DNA of 62,911 nt, from positions 64,219 to 127,129 of the forward strand of contig JAJYWN010000051.1 of assembly GCA_021791495.1 (NCBI GenBank), given 5' to 3'. This DNA is from Bacillota bacterium (GTDB lineage Bacteria > Bacillota > Sulfobacillia > JAJYWN01). Below the pieces are notes generated by a model that was not told where the DNA came from, searched no databases, and saw only the letters and a list, made by a program, of their open reading frames with translations. Positions within the stretch are counted from its first letter, which is position 1, and the number at the start of each line of letters is the position of its first letter. A program made the translations under genes and the position numbers. Of this stretch, positions 45,488 to 56,134 are shown piece after piece.

Positions 45488-45795
45488 GACGGATGCACCT
45501 CCTGTGATGGGCGAAGGAATACGACGCGCGGCCCGGCGTCGCCTGCCCTGATACCCCTTGGCCGCTCGGTGTGGTCACCTGTCCGGACAAGCGATAGGTC
45601 ACCCGCGCCCGCATCTCGATGGTGAGCTCCCGCGACGGGCTTACCCGTGGCGTCGTCGAGCAATTGACCGCGGAGGTCGAAGGTCTCCTCTGGCGCGGCC
45701 AGGGCGGGGGCAGGGGAAGCATGACTGGCCCCGAAGAGAGCTAGAAGTAAGAGGAGGAGATACCAGACCGAACGTCGCCGAGTGGGTTTGGGCAT
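45485..45795 (-). pseudogene. secreted protein remnant with signal peptide, frameshifted
   Basis: From ATG 45795 the frame begins with a clear Sec signal peptide (basic MPKPTRRR, then a Leu-rich core, then a likely cleavage after ALA near residue 34), followed by TFDLRGQLLDDATGKPV. After that point the same frame loses sense, while a second frame continues ELTIEMRARVTYRLSGQVTT, which resembles a carboxypeptidase-regulatory-like beta domain. A frameshift near 45640 is therefore likely. The 3' end overlaps the zinc-ribbon gene start. The function is not assignable. Confidence 0.45.
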
Positions 45796-45887
45796 CTTCG
45801 CACCCCCGGTTCCGAAGAGACGAGGACCTGTCCTTCTCCGTTATACCGTTTTCTGGCAGGGGATGCCGTTTTCCGTTCCGACTAGGA

Positions 45888-47441
45888 ATGGAGGTGTTCG
45901 CCTTGGTGTTCCGGATCCTGGATGTCCTGATCGCTACGGTATTCGCCGGCTGCCTGGTTTTCTGGCTTTGGGCCGAATTAGTGTTCTACCAGGCCGTGAG
46001 AGCTTACATCGATCAAGACCCTCTGCACCCCACCGCCCCTACCCTGGATGGCTTCCCCCGCCCCACGAAAGCCCTGGCCCGTTTCTGGCTCGGCCCGGCG
46101 GAAAAGAAGCAAGGTGTCTTGTCGTGGGACGAGAAGATGGCCGTCGTCCGCCGCTACCGTTGGACTGAAGTGCTGTTCGCGGGGTTGGCCTTGCTGGTCT
46201 TCCTCGCCGGCCTATGGCGGTTCTGGCAGGGTGACCAAGGTGGCTTGCTGTCTTTGAGCGCCTCTTCCAAACGGCAAGCATCACAACCGATCGCCGCGAT
46301 ACAGCTGAGCATCTCCCGGCACCCGCTGATAGCTGACTTTTCGCGAACGGGGCGCTCCCTCCCAGAGACGGTCGACCCCTATTCCAGTGACCCTTCGCAA
46401 GTGGATGTCCGAAGCAAGGACCTGACTTCGATGGATTTGAGCGGCCGGGGATCCGTCCTGGCTTTCGCGAACTTTGACTCTAAGACCAAATGGCCTGACA
46501 AGGACAAGATGCCACCCGATTTCAAACCCGAGACGGTGATGGAAACGGGAAAGAACCCCGGTCTGGGCCTGGCGTCCGTCCATGCGGCCGGGATAACGGG
46601 CAAGGGTGTCGGCATCGCCATCATCGACCAGGCGCTGTTAGTGGACCACGCCGAATACAAGGCCGAGCTACGGCACTATGAGGAGATCCACTGGCCGGCG
46701 CAATACCCGACCGCCACGATGCACGGAGCGGCCGTGGCCTCCATAGCCGTCGGCAAGACGGTGGGGGTCGCTCCGGACGCGGATCTGTATTACATTGCTG
46801 AGCAGCACACTTCTTTCGAACCCCCTTATGACCTTGACTTCATTCCGCTGGCCCAATCCATTGAACGGGTTCTCCAAATCAACCAGACGCTGCCGAAAGA
46901 GAACAAGATCAGAGTGATTTCGATCTCCCGAGGATGGGCTCCGACAGATAGGGGTTACGCCGAAGTCACAAGAGCTGTCAACAAGGCGAAATCCCAGGGG
47001 GTTTTCGTGGTCAGTTCGTCGGTGGCGCAGACCCACGGGCTCTCCTTCCACGGATTGGGCCGCGATCCACTGGCCTCCCCGGAAAAGCCTGAATCTTATG
47101 GCCCCGGGTCTTGGTGGGCCAAGGACTTCTACGACGGGCGATACCCTAACGTCGAAAGGGGCGACGTGCTCCTGGTCCCCATGGACTCACGGACCACGGC
47201 CAGCCCCACCGGAACAGAGGACTACGTCTTCTATCGCTCGGGCGGCTGGAGCTGGTCCATTCCCTACATCGCCGGCCTTTACGCCCTGGCATGCCAGGTA
47301 GACCCGAAAGTGACACCCGATTCCTTCTGGGACGCCGCGCTGGCCACGGGCGACACGGTGGATATCGATGCGGGCGGCCGTGTCGTCCACATGGGGAGAG
47401 TGGTGAACCCCGCCGCCCTAATCAAGAGACTCTCCAAATAG
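45888..47441 (+). CDS. membrane-anchored S8 (subtilisin-like) serine peptidase
   Basis: 517 residues. Two hydrophobic segments (about 5-30 and 100-120) precede a subtilase domain from ~residue 220. The triad is GIAIIDQALLVDH (Asp), ATMHGAAVASIAVG (His) and SGGWSWSIPYIAG (Ser, equivalent to GTSMAxPxxAG). The oxyanion-hole Asn region reads VVSSSVAQ, without the usual Asn, and the Ser block is noncanonical, so activity or specificity may be altered. The start is ambiguous: ATG 45888 overlaps GGAGG, while TTG/GTG codons 15-18 nt later are better spaced. The 3' 80 residues are duplicated downstream. Confidence 0.8.
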   Translation: MEVFALVFRILDVLIATVFAGCLVFWLWAELVFYQAVRAYIDQDPLHPTAPTLDGFPRPTKALARFWLGPAEKKQGVLSWDEKMAVVRRYRWTEVLFAGLALLVFLAGLWRFWQGDQGGLLSLSASSKRQASQPIAAIQLSISRHPLIADFSRTGRSLPETVDPYSSDPSQVDVRSKDLTSMDLSGRGSVLAFANFDSKTKWPDKDKMPPDFKPETVMETGKNPGLGLASVHAAGITGKGVGIAIIDQALLVDHAEYKAELRHYEEIHWPAQYPTATMHGAAVASIAVGKTVGVAPDADLYYIAEQHTSFEPPYDLDFIPLAQSIERVLQINQTLPKENKIRVISISRGWAPTDRGYAEVTRAVNKAKSQGVFVVSSSVAQTHGLSFHGLGRDPLASPEKPESYGPGSWWAKDFYDGRYPNVERGDVLLVPMDSRTTASPTGTEDYVFYRSGGWSWSIPYIAGLYALACQVDPKVTPDSFWDAALATGDTVDIDAGGRVVHMGRVVNPAALIKRLSK

Positions 47442-47511
47442 GCCTATAGGAGTTCATCGGCGGTTTCTCGTTCCATTTGGGGAATGGAGGCGTCCGCCCC
47501 GTGACGCAGGT

Positions 47512-47778
47512 ACTGGTTTCCTGATCCGCAGCCTGATGTTCCCAACGGGGGAGGAGGACTACGTCTTCTATCGGTCGGGTGGGCTTAGCTGGGCCATACC
47601 CTATGTCGCTGGGTTGTACGCGCTGGCCTGTCAGGTAGATCCAGAGATAACGCCCTGGACGTTTTGGAGGACCGCCCTGGCAACCGGCGATTTCGTTCGC
47701 GGCCAATCCGGTGGGCGGGTGTTACGTTTCGGCAAAGTGGTGAACCCGGCTGCCCTTATGGCGAAGCTGCAGAGGTAG
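47512..47778 (+). pseudogene. 3' fragment of a second subtilase copy
   Basis: About 80 residues closely match the end of the preceding peptidase: EEDYVFYRSGGLSWAIPYVA, GLYALACQVDPEITPWTFW, GGRVLRFGKVVNPAALMAKL. It keeps the active-site Ser block but lacks the rest of the enzyme. Upstream of about 47512 the similarity fades. It is best read as what remains after tandem duplication and deletion. The in-frame ATG at 47536 has no good ribosome-binding site. Confidence 0.75.
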
Positions 47779-47835
47779 GACCGGATAGGATAAATACCTC
47801 AGCTATAGCTGCGATGCCCCACAGTATGTACACGC

Positions 47836-47873
47836 AAAAGGCCAGTCCCGAAACCCACATCGGAACTGGCCTT
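47836..47873 (-). terminator. Rho-independent terminator after tRNA-Thr(UGU)
   Basis: AAGGCCAGT / ACTGGCCTT (47838-47846, 47865-47873) with an inner CCGA/TCGG stem is followed on the minus strand by TTTT. It begins 8 bp past the tRNA 3' end. On the plus strand it is followed by CCCTTT and might also serve the subtilase fragment. Confidence 0.8.
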
Positions 47874-47880
47874 CCCTTTG

Positions 47881-47952
47881 AGCTGGTGGTCGGGCTCGAA
47901 CCGACAACCTGCTGATTACAAATCAGCTGCTCCGCCATTGAGCTACACCAGC
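47881..47952 (-). tRNA. tRNA-Thr (anticodon UGU)
   Basis: 72 nt. The acceptor is GCTGGTG/CACCAGC. The anticodon stem GCTGA/TCAGC encloses TTTGTAA, giving UGU, and the T-loop contains GTTCGAGC. CCA is not encoded. In many Bacillota this tRNA lies between sigH and rpmG-secE-nusG; here the downstream side is accessory. Confidence 0.94.
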
Positions 47953-47971
47953 GAATCACTTGAGCACTGGA

Positions 47972-48001
47972 ATTATATCATGAGCCGAGACGACCCAACA
48001 A
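47972..48001 (-). promoter_or_regulatory. promoter of tRNA-Thr(UGU)
   Basis: On the minus strand a perfect TATAAT (47977-47972) is preceded by TTGTTG (48001-47996) with an 18-bp spacer. The predicted start is about 13 nt upstream of the mature tRNA. Confidence 0.65.
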
Positions 48002-48030
48002 GGCGATGAAGAGCTATGAAAGCCCCACGA

Positions 48031-48060
48031 AAAAGCCGCGCCGCATTCGCGGAGCGGCTC
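48031..48060 (-). terminator. terminator downstream of sigH
   Basis: An 11-bp stem with one mismatch (AGCCGCTCCGC / GCGGCGCGGCT) and a GAAT loop is followed on the minus strand by TTTTT. It lies about 75 bp past the sigH stop and before the tRNA promoter. Confidence 0.75.
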
Positions 48061-48136
48061 GTTTCCTTGTTTGTGCCAGACTCACAGGTCGGCGGTGAGC
48101 GCCACCGGCCGGCCACCTGATTGCGGCCCGTCTCGT

Positions 48137-48796
48137 CTACGGCGTCCGGTCCGCCCCATTCCGGTGGTCCAAATACCGCTCCAGCTTCCTCTTCACCCGC
48201 TGCAGGGCGTTATCAATGGACTTCACATGGCGCGACAGGTCGACGGCGATCTCTTGATATGACTTGCCGTCCAAGTACGACATGAGCACCTTCCACTCGA
48301 GGTCACTCAGGATCTCGCCCATCTTTTCCTCGATGTCGCCGAACTCCTCACGGCTGATGATGAGTTCCTCGGGGTCAGTGATCTTCGACCCAGACAAGAC
48401 ATCCAGGAGAGTACGGTCCGAATCCTCGTCGTAGATGGGCTTATTCAACGAGACGTATGAGTTCAACGGGATGTGCTTCTGTCTGGTAGCTGTCTTGATG
48501 GCCGTGATGATCTGGCGCGTGATGCACAGTTCGGCGAAGGCGCGGAAAGAAGAAAGTTTGTCGCTGCGGAAATCGCGGATGGCCTTATAGAGACCGATCA
48601 TGCCTTCCTGGATGATGTCTTCGCGGTCTGCGCCGATGAGGAAATAGGACCGGGCCTTCGCCCGGACGAAGTTCCGGTACTTGTTAATGAGATGTTCAAG
48701 AGCCTGGTGGTCGCCTTCGCGTGCCCATTCGACAATCTCTTCGTCCAGCATGTGGTTCAGCGAAAGCTCTTCCCTGGGCTCAGGGGTAACGCTCAC
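48137..48796 (-). CDS. sigH: RNA polymerase sporulation sigma factor SigH
   Basis: 219 residues, a sigma-70 family factor: region 2 (NKYRNFVRAKARSYFLIGAD, REDIIQEGMIGLYKAIRDF) and region 4 (EWKVLMSYLDGKSYQEIAVD, SRHVKSIDNALQRVKRKLE), with the ITRQIITAIKTATRQKHIPL segment typical of SigH. It directs early sporulation and stationary-phase genes. GTG 48796 is 9 nt after GGAGG; the TTG one codon upstream (48799) is the alternative. A good sigma-A promoter lies about 180 bp upstream, and a terminator follows. Confidence 0.95.
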   Translation of the reverse strand: MSVTPEPREELSLNHMLDEEIVEWAREGDHQALEHLINKYRNFVRAKARSYFLIGADREDIIQEGMIGLYKAIRDFRSDKLSSFRAFAELCITRQIITAIKTATRQKHIPLNSYVSLNKPIYDEDSDRTLLDVLSGSKITDPEELIISREEFGDIEEKMGEILSDLEWKVLMSYLDGKSYQEIAVDLSRHVKSIDNALQRVKRKLERYLDHRNGADRTP

Positions 48797-48972
48797 CAAG
48801 AATCGCCTCCACCAAAGCTCAAATTAAAAACAAAAGCTAGTTCAGACGACCCCGAAGTTCAGGGCATGGTCGTGGAGGATTCAGGAAGAAGGAAACAGGC
48901 AAGGTTCGTCGAAAAGGATGAATGCACGTTAGCTGCCTGCTTTCTTAGGTAGACAAGCCCAACTGCAAACTC

Positions 48973-49002
48973 ATTATACAGCAGTCCGAAAAAGGCCGTC
49001 AA
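48973..49002 (-). promoter_or_regulatory. sigma-A promoter of sigH
   Basis: On the minus strand TTGACG (49002-48997) and TATAAT (48978-48973) are separated by 18 bp. The transcript would carry a leader of about 170 nt before the sigH start; no known riboswitch was recognised in it. Confidence 0.75.
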
Positions 49003-49072
49003 TCATTTCGGGGACGCCTCTTTCGGTTTTTGTGTTTTTGCACGCCCAGAAAAGTCCAGCTAGACGTAGGTT

Positions 49073-49837
49073 CTATTCTTTGGTTTGCAGCATCACGGCG
49101 GCTTTGTCCACCGTCCGCTGCCGCACCACTTCATACATCAAAAGCGCGCCCGCCACTGATGCGTTCAGCGACTGGACCTTGCCGTACATGGGGATACGCA
49201 CCAAGAAATCGCAGCCCTCGGCGACCAGACGCGATAGACCTCGACCTTCGCCACCCACCACCACGGCGATGGGGCCGCGGAGGTCCTGCTCCCAGAGAGT
49301 CCTCTCGCCGTCCATGGTAGCCCCGACGATCCAGTAACCGGCCTTCTTCAGGTCGCCTAGAGCGCGGGGCAGGTTCGTCACCTGAGCCACCGGGATGTGC
49401 GCCACGGCCCCCGCCGAAGTCTTGGCCACAACGCCGGTGAGACCGGCCGAACGGCGCTCCGGGACGATGACGCCGTGGCATCCCGCTCCCTCGGCACTGC
49501 GAATCAGAGCCCCCAGATTACCGGGGTCATTGATGCCGTCGCACACCAATAGGAAAGGGGCCCAGTGACCTGAGGTCGCTGTCGTCGCCGGCGCAGACGC
49601 TGAGGCGGCCTGGGCCAGGATGTCGTCGAAGGACGCGTAGGAAACGGCGGCCGGGTAGGCGATCACCCCTTGATGGGCGCCACCTCCGGTGGCCTGGTCC
49701 AGCACCGCGCGTTCGGCCCGCGTCACCGGGATATCGCGGTCCGCCGCTTGCTGGTAGATGTCCTTCAGCGGACGGCCGGCCAGGTCATTCTGAACGGTGA
49801 TGCGCCGCAAGGGTCGGCCGGAACGCAAGGCCTCCAA
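49073..49837 (-). CDS. rlmB: 23S rRNA 2'-O-ribose methyltransferase, TrmH/SpoU family; start uncertain
   Basis: The frame from TTG 49837 gives 254 residues. Substrate-binding domain first, then the SPOUT knot: LVCDGINDPGNLGALIRSAE (motif 1), PIAVVVGGEGRGLSRLVAEG (motif 2), RIPMYGKVQSLNASVAGALL (motif 3). A Ser/Ala/Thr linker (SASAPATTATSG) lies before motif 1. The family's N-terminal signature YGRNPVLEALRSG is encoded in the same frame but starts upstream of the TTG (to about 49875), where no ATG, GTG or TTG exists in frame before the thyX stop. The true start may be an unusual codon (an ATC at 49856-49858 is in place), or a base is lost. It follows thyX closely. Confidence 0.88.
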   Translation of the reverse strand: MEALRSGRPLRRITVQNDLAGRPLKDIYQQAADRDIPVTRAERAVLDQATGGGAHQGVIAYPAAVSYASFDDILAQAASASAPATTATSGHWAPFLLVCDGINDPGNLGALIRSAEGAGCHGVIVPERRSAGLTGVVAKTSAGAVAHIPVAQVTNLPRALGDLKKAGYWIVGATMDGERTLWEQDLRGPIAVVVGGEGRGLSRLVAEGCDFLVRIPMYGKVQSLNASVAGALLMYEVVRQRTVDKAAVMLQTKE

Positions 49838-49892
49838 AACGGGGTTGCGGCCGTAGATGACGTCTTCGGACGGCGCTTCCCGCCGCCTCCGG

Positions 49893-50681
49893 CTATTCGC
49901 CGCTCTTGGTGCCTGCCTGTCCAGCGTCCGCCCCGCCCTTCGCGATGTGGATGGTCCCGGGGAATTTCACCCGGTTGATGCGCCCGCAAGACATCTTTCC
50001 CTCGCGGCAGATTCCCAACGACACACAAGGTGAACCGGCCCGGGCGAAGATGGTCGGCGCCACGCGCCGCACCTCGATCAACATGGCGTTGGCCAGGCGC
50101 CGGATCTCCCACTGGGCGCGCTCGCAGCACCGGAGTTCGAAGAAGTGCAGTAGAGACCGGGCGTTCATGCTCACGATAATCTTGGTCTCGCAGGCGTTCG
50201 GCAGGACGAAGCGGGCGTCTTCCTTCGGAATACCCGCCGCCGCCAGCTCGGCGTAGGCTTCCTGCAACTGGCCCATGACCTGGCGGAAGCGGGCCGCGGC
50301 CTCGGGAACGGCGGCCACCGACGGAGGGACGACGAACTCAAACCCCCGTTCGCTCACATAGCGCTGGGACTTCTGCGAGTAGGAAGCAATGCGGTGGCGG
50401 ACCAACTGGTGCGTCAGGACCCGGCTGACCCCTTCCACTCCGAACTGAAAATTGACGTGCTCGAAGGGGGATAGGTGGCCCAGGGAGTACAACATGCGGA
50501 CCATCTTCGCGGCTTCCGCGGCCGTCATGTCTTGGTCCAGCTCGGCGATGCCCTTATCGCTGTAGCACAGGCGGGCCGCCCGCGCCACGGCCCTTTCGGG
50601 GTCGGGGGTATAGCTTAGGAGCGTGACCTTCAGAGTGGTTTCGCCCGCCGGCCCCCCGGCCGCCGCCGTCCCGGCGCTCAT
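49893..50681 (-). CDS. thyX: FAD-dependent thymidylate synthase ThyX
   Basis: 262 residues. The ThyX motif appears as VRHRIASYSQKSQRYV near residue 90 (RHRxxSxxxxSxRY). LLSYTPDPERAVARAARLCY, LGHLSPFEHVNFQFGVEGVS and MNARSLLHFFELRCCERAQWEIR are also typical. It makes dTMP with FADH2 and methylenetetrahydrofolate; no thyA is seen. It overlaps mrnC by 4 bp and its stop lies within the presumed rlmB translation-start region. Its C-terminal ~30 residues are Gly/Lys-rich and variable. Confidence 0.95.
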   Translation of the reverse strand: MSAGTAAAGGPAGETTLKVTLLSYTPDPERAVARAARLCYSDKGIAELDQDMTAAEAAKMVRMLYSLGHLSPFEHVNFQFGVEGVSRVLTHQLVRHRIASYSQKSQRYVSERGFEFVVPPSVAAVPEAAARFRQVMGQLQEAYAELAAAGIPKEDARFVLPNACETKIIVSMNARSLLHFFELRCCERAQWEIRRLANAMLIEVRRVAPTIFARAGSPCVSLGICREGKMSCGRINRVKFPGTIHIAKGGADAGQAGTKSGE

Positions 50682-51117
50682 GGCTCTTGCCTCCCTCGAT
50701 CGGTGAACTCCGCGGCCACCTCGTGTACCGTCGCGGTCCGGCCACCCAACCCGCCGGCCAGCAGGTCGGCCCGCTCCAGAAGCTGTGCCAACCGCTCGTC
50801 CCGCCCCGCCAAATACAGGTAGCCGAGCAGTGCCTCGAAGGCCGTGGCCAGGTGGTACTCCTCACCCGTGGCCCCCTTGGGAATCCTCCCCGCGTGGGCG
50901 TTCCGGCCGCGCCGGGCCACGTCCTGCTCCTCCGGCGCCAGATCCGGCCACAGGGCTTTCAAGGTCGCCGCCTGCGCCGCCGCGCGCGACCGGTCCGCCG
51001 TCCGGCGGTGAAGGTCACGACCACGCGAGGCTCCCGCTTCCACCGCCTTGACGCGGACGTGAAGGTCGTAGACAGCGTCGCCGACATGGGCCAGGGCCGC
51101 GATTGAGGGTTCTTCTT

Positions 51118-51136
<19 letters not shown>
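50678..51136 (-). CDS. mrnC: mini-ribonuclease III (23S rRNA maturation)
   Basis: 152 residues: ALAHVGDAVYDLHVRVKAVE (catalytic Asp of the RNase III fold) and RNAHAGRIPKGATGEEYHLA plus TAFEALLGYLYLAGRDERL (second acidic cluster). It has no dsRNA-binding domain, as expected. It overlaps cysS by 19 bp on the 5' side and thyX by 4 bp. MrnC trims 23S rRNA precursor ends in Bacillota. Confidence 0.93.
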
Positions 51137-52524
<1,388 letters not shown>

Positions 52525-52621
52525 GGCTGTTCCCCCTTACGATAACGTAGGCCGCCTCCAAGAGAGGCGGCCTACCGCGGTTCCACTAGAGCTTAACGGC
52601 GGCCCGCTTTCCTCCGTTGGT
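52525..52621 (-). promoter_or_regulatory. short T-box-like leader of cysS, lacking Stem I
   Basis: The minus strand carries CTCTAGTGGAACCGCGG (52591-52575), matching the T-box consensus (AGGGUGGNACCGCG) in its UGGN-ACCGCGG core. The UGGA would pair with UCCA, the tRNA-Cys acceptor end with discriminator U73. It is followed by a perfect 11-bp hairpin (52548-52574) with a 5-nt loop, without a U-run, and then the cysS ribosome-binding site. The promoter at 52628-52657 leaves only about 97 nt of leader, too little for a normal Stem I with a specifier codon. Confidence 0.65.
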
Positions 52622-52627
52622 GGCTCG

Positions 52628-52657
52628 ATTATACGTTTAGCGGCAAAGACCTGTCAA
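52628..52657 (-). promoter_or_regulatory. sigma-A consensus promoter of cysS
   Basis: TTGACA (52657-52652) and TATAAT (52633-52628) on the minus strand, both perfect, with an 18-bp spacer. The -35 element overlaps the stop codon of the RlpA-like gene. Confidence 0.85.
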
Positions 52658-53469
52658 CGCGGGCCAACGATGTCCAGACGGACCACTTCGACTCCCGCTC
52701 CCAGCATGTCCAGGGCCGCGGCGGCGTTACGCGACAGGTCGATGGTCCTCCCTTCCACGAAGGGACCGCGGTCGTTGATGCGGACGACGACCCGGTTGCC
52801 CGTGCGCAGGTTGGTGACCATGACCTTCGTCCCGAAAGGCAGCGTCTTGTGGGCGGCGGTCATGGCGTTTTGATCGAAAATCTCACCGTTGGCCGTGGGG
52901 CGCCCCTGGAAACCGGGGCCGTACCAAGAAGCCACGGCCACCACTGTCTGGGTGACGTCCTCGTCGGGCGCCAGAGCCGTCCAGCGTCCATCGGTCCATT
53001 TCGGTGTCGAGAGAGTTTCGGCCCCCATGGCGCGCCGCAGGTTGTTGGCCCACGCCACAGCCAGGTCGGGAGTACCGAATCCCTGCGCGCCGGCGGAAAT
53101 CTGGTCCACCGTCACCAGCAGTCGCCCTCCCGCCGTCACCGTTATCTGGCCGCCCAGCACCTGGGGCACGATGGTCGTAGGTTCTTTGCCCTGCCTCAGA
53201 TAGTCGTTGAGGCGCTGGGCGACGATCCGTCCTCGTTCCGCCGCGGACAGCCCGCCCAAGGGGCCGCGGAGCCGGACGACCACTTGGCCGTGAAGGAGAA
53301 TCTCCTCGACCAGCCGGCCTCCCAGGGGCACGGCGTGCCTGACTTCGACGGCCGCGGCCGCGGCGGCCGGTGCGCCACCGGTAGGCATGCCGATGGGCAC
53401 GCCGCCGAGGGCCAACAAGGCCGCCAGCATCAACGCGGATGCAGCGATAGTCCCGGTCCTTTTCGTCAA
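52654..53469 (-). CDS. RlpA-like double-psi beta-barrel protein, exported
   Basis: 271 residues. An N-terminal signal peptide (residues ~8-35) precedes a ~130-residue region of unknown fold with an embedded KPxxG-like repeat ([20 protein letters not shown]). The C-terminal RlpA/3D-like domain is at ~175-271: [59 protein letters not shown]. This domain occurs in lytic transglycosylases and in spore or cell-wall proteins. The TTG start has AGGAGG 9 nt upstream. The likely location is the cell envelope. Confidence 0.85.
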   Translation of the reverse strand: MTKRTGTIAASALMLAALLALGGVPIGMPTGGAPAAAAAAVEVRHAVPLGGRLVEEILLHGQVVVRLRGPLGGLSAAERGRIVAQRLNDYLRQGKEPTTIVPQVLGGQITVTAGGRLLVTVDQISAGAQGFGTPDLAVAWANNLRRAMGAETLSTPKWTDGRWTALAPDEDVTQTVVAVASWYGPGFQGRPTANGEIFDQNAMTAAHKTLPFGTKVMVTNLRTGNRVVVRINDRGPFVEGRTIDLSRNAAAALDMLGAGVEVVRLDIVGPR

Positions 53470-53711
53470 TTCCTCTAACCTCCTGTTTACTGCAGGCCTT
53501 GCTGTAGCTACTGCTCCAAAATGGCCTGCTGTTACAGGGGGCTAATATGGACCGGGGTGGCAAGTTTTATTCCACGAAGGCCGCCGGACCCGCCACCAGG
53601 CCCATTTCGGTGCCGCAAGGTTGTAGCATGCGATGAGCTATGTGAAACAAGGGCAATGGAGTAAAAGGCAGCTAGAGGCAGGTGAAGGGAGAGGGGTGGG
53701 CGTTGCCGGGT

Positions 53712-54917
53712 TTAGCGGAGGGCGGGGACCAGAACAGTCGCCGTGGCGGTGGCCGCGATGCCCTCGCCGCGGCCAAGGGAACCGAGCCGCTCGTTAGTGG
53801 TAGCCTTGATCGATATCCTCCCCGCGTCCACACCGGCCGCCGCCGCGATGCGTTCGCGCATCAGGGGGATGTGGGGGGCCAGTTTCGGACGCTCGGCGAT
53901 GACCATGGCGTCAATGTTCACCACCTGCGCGCCGGCCGCCCGCACCAAGCGCATGACTTCGGCCAACAGGTTCAGGCTGGAGGCGCCGCGAAACCGCTCG
54001 TCACCGGGCGGGAAATGCCATCCGATATCACCCAGGGCCAGCGCTCCCAGGAGAGCGTCCATGACGGCGTGCAAGAGGGCGTCGGCGTCTGAATGCCCAT
54101 CCAACCCGAGTTCAGACGGGATTTCTGCCCCGCCCAGGACGAGGGGCCGCCCCGCCACGAGACGGTGGATGTCATAGCCCGTCCCCGTCCGGTACTCGCA
54201 GCGGCCGCGGGCGATGACCGACGCCAGTTCCAGGTCGGCCGCAGTAGTGATCTTGAGATTGGCGGGGTCGCCGGTGACAGCGGCGACCGGGAGGCCCGCC
54301 CGCAGGGCCGCGGCGCTCTCATCGGTCAGGGGCGGGGCCGCGTCGGCTCCGGGTCCTGTCGTGGCGCCGCCCCGGCGCAGCAACGTCAGAACCTCTTCCA
54401 AGACTTCCCGCCGAAAGCCTTGCGGCGTCTGCGCCCGGCCCACGCCGTCACGCTCCACCTCTCCCGTGACCAGTCCGCCGTCGAAACGGCGCAGCGAATC
54501 GGCGACCGGGAGGAGTGGCACCGCCGCACCGGAGCGCGCCGCCGCCTCGGCCACCTCCTTGATGAGTTCCGGCGAAACAAAAGGGCGGGCCCCGTCGTGG
54601 ATAAGGACCACACGCGCGCCCGCCGGAACCGCCGCCAAACCGTGGGAAACTGAGTCCTGCCGGCGCTCACCGCCGGCGACGATGCTCCTCACCGCATCGA
54701 AACCGCCCACCCGGACGATCTCCGCGAATTGCTCTAGCTCATCGGGCCCGCCCACCAGGACGATGCCCTCCAGGCCCGCGCCCGCGGCCCGCTGAAACGC
54801 CCCCAGGGACCAAGCCAATACCGGCCGCCCCATCAAGGGCAAAAGGACCTTGTTGATCCCCGCACCCACCCGCCGGCCGCGGCCGGCGGCCACCACCACC
54901 GCCCAGAAGCCGTCCAC
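53712..54917 (-). CDS. ispDF: bifunctional IspD/IspF (MEP pathway)
   Basis: 401 residues. IspD (residues 1-~230) has AVVVAAGRGRRVGAGINKVL, VLIHDGARPFVSPELI and VGRAQTPQGFRREVL. IspF (~240-401) has GTGYDIHRLVAGRPLVLGG, DGHSDADALLHAVMDALLG and GDIGWHFPPGDERF, plus the C-terminal KATTNERLGSLGRGEGIAA. The fusion makes CDP-methylerythritol and then the 2,4-cyclodiphosphate. A Gly/Ala/Thr insert (RRGGATTGPGADAAPP) lies late in IspD. It is 7 bp downstream of the PIN/TRAM gene. Confidence 0.95.
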   Translation of the reverse strand: MDGFWAVVVAAGRGRRVGAGINKVLLPLMGRPVLAWSLGAFQRAAGAGLEGIVLVGGPDELEQFAEIVRVGGFDAVRSIVAGGERRQDSVSHGLAAVPAGARVVLIHDGARPFVSPELIKEVAEAAARSGAAVPLLPVADSLRRFDGGLVTGEVERDGVGRAQTPQGFRREVLEEVLTLLRRGGATTGPGADAAPPLTDESAAALRAGLPVAAVTGDPANLKITTAADLELASVIARGRCEYRTGTGYDIHRLVAGRPLVLGGAEIPSELGLDGHSDADALLHAVMDALLGALALGDIGWHFPPGDERFRGASSLNLLAEVMRLVRAAGAQVVNIDAMVIAERPKLAPHIPLMRERIAAAAGVDAGRISIKATTNERLGSLGRGEGIAATATATVLVPALR

Positions 54918-54923
54918 CGCGCC

Positions 54924-56015
<1,092 letters not shown>

Positions 56016-56134
56016 CTATTCACCTCCTCTATCGACGACTGGGTTCCTCCCTTGCAGGGATAATGGGCCCTTGCCTCCGATTATACCTGTGGTTGGAGAG
56101 GGCGGCAACCCACGACAAAAACCGGCAAGACAAT

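Noticed and set aside
45558-45887. Upstream extension of the subtilase frame
   Set aside because: It is antisense to the signal-peptide gene; membrane helix and binding-site evidence place the start at 45888 or slightly later.
49765-50130. 121-codon frame overlapping thyX and rlmB
   Set aside because: Arg/Pro/Gly-rich shadow in a third frame; it does not supply the missing RlmB N-terminus, which is in the rlmB frame itself.
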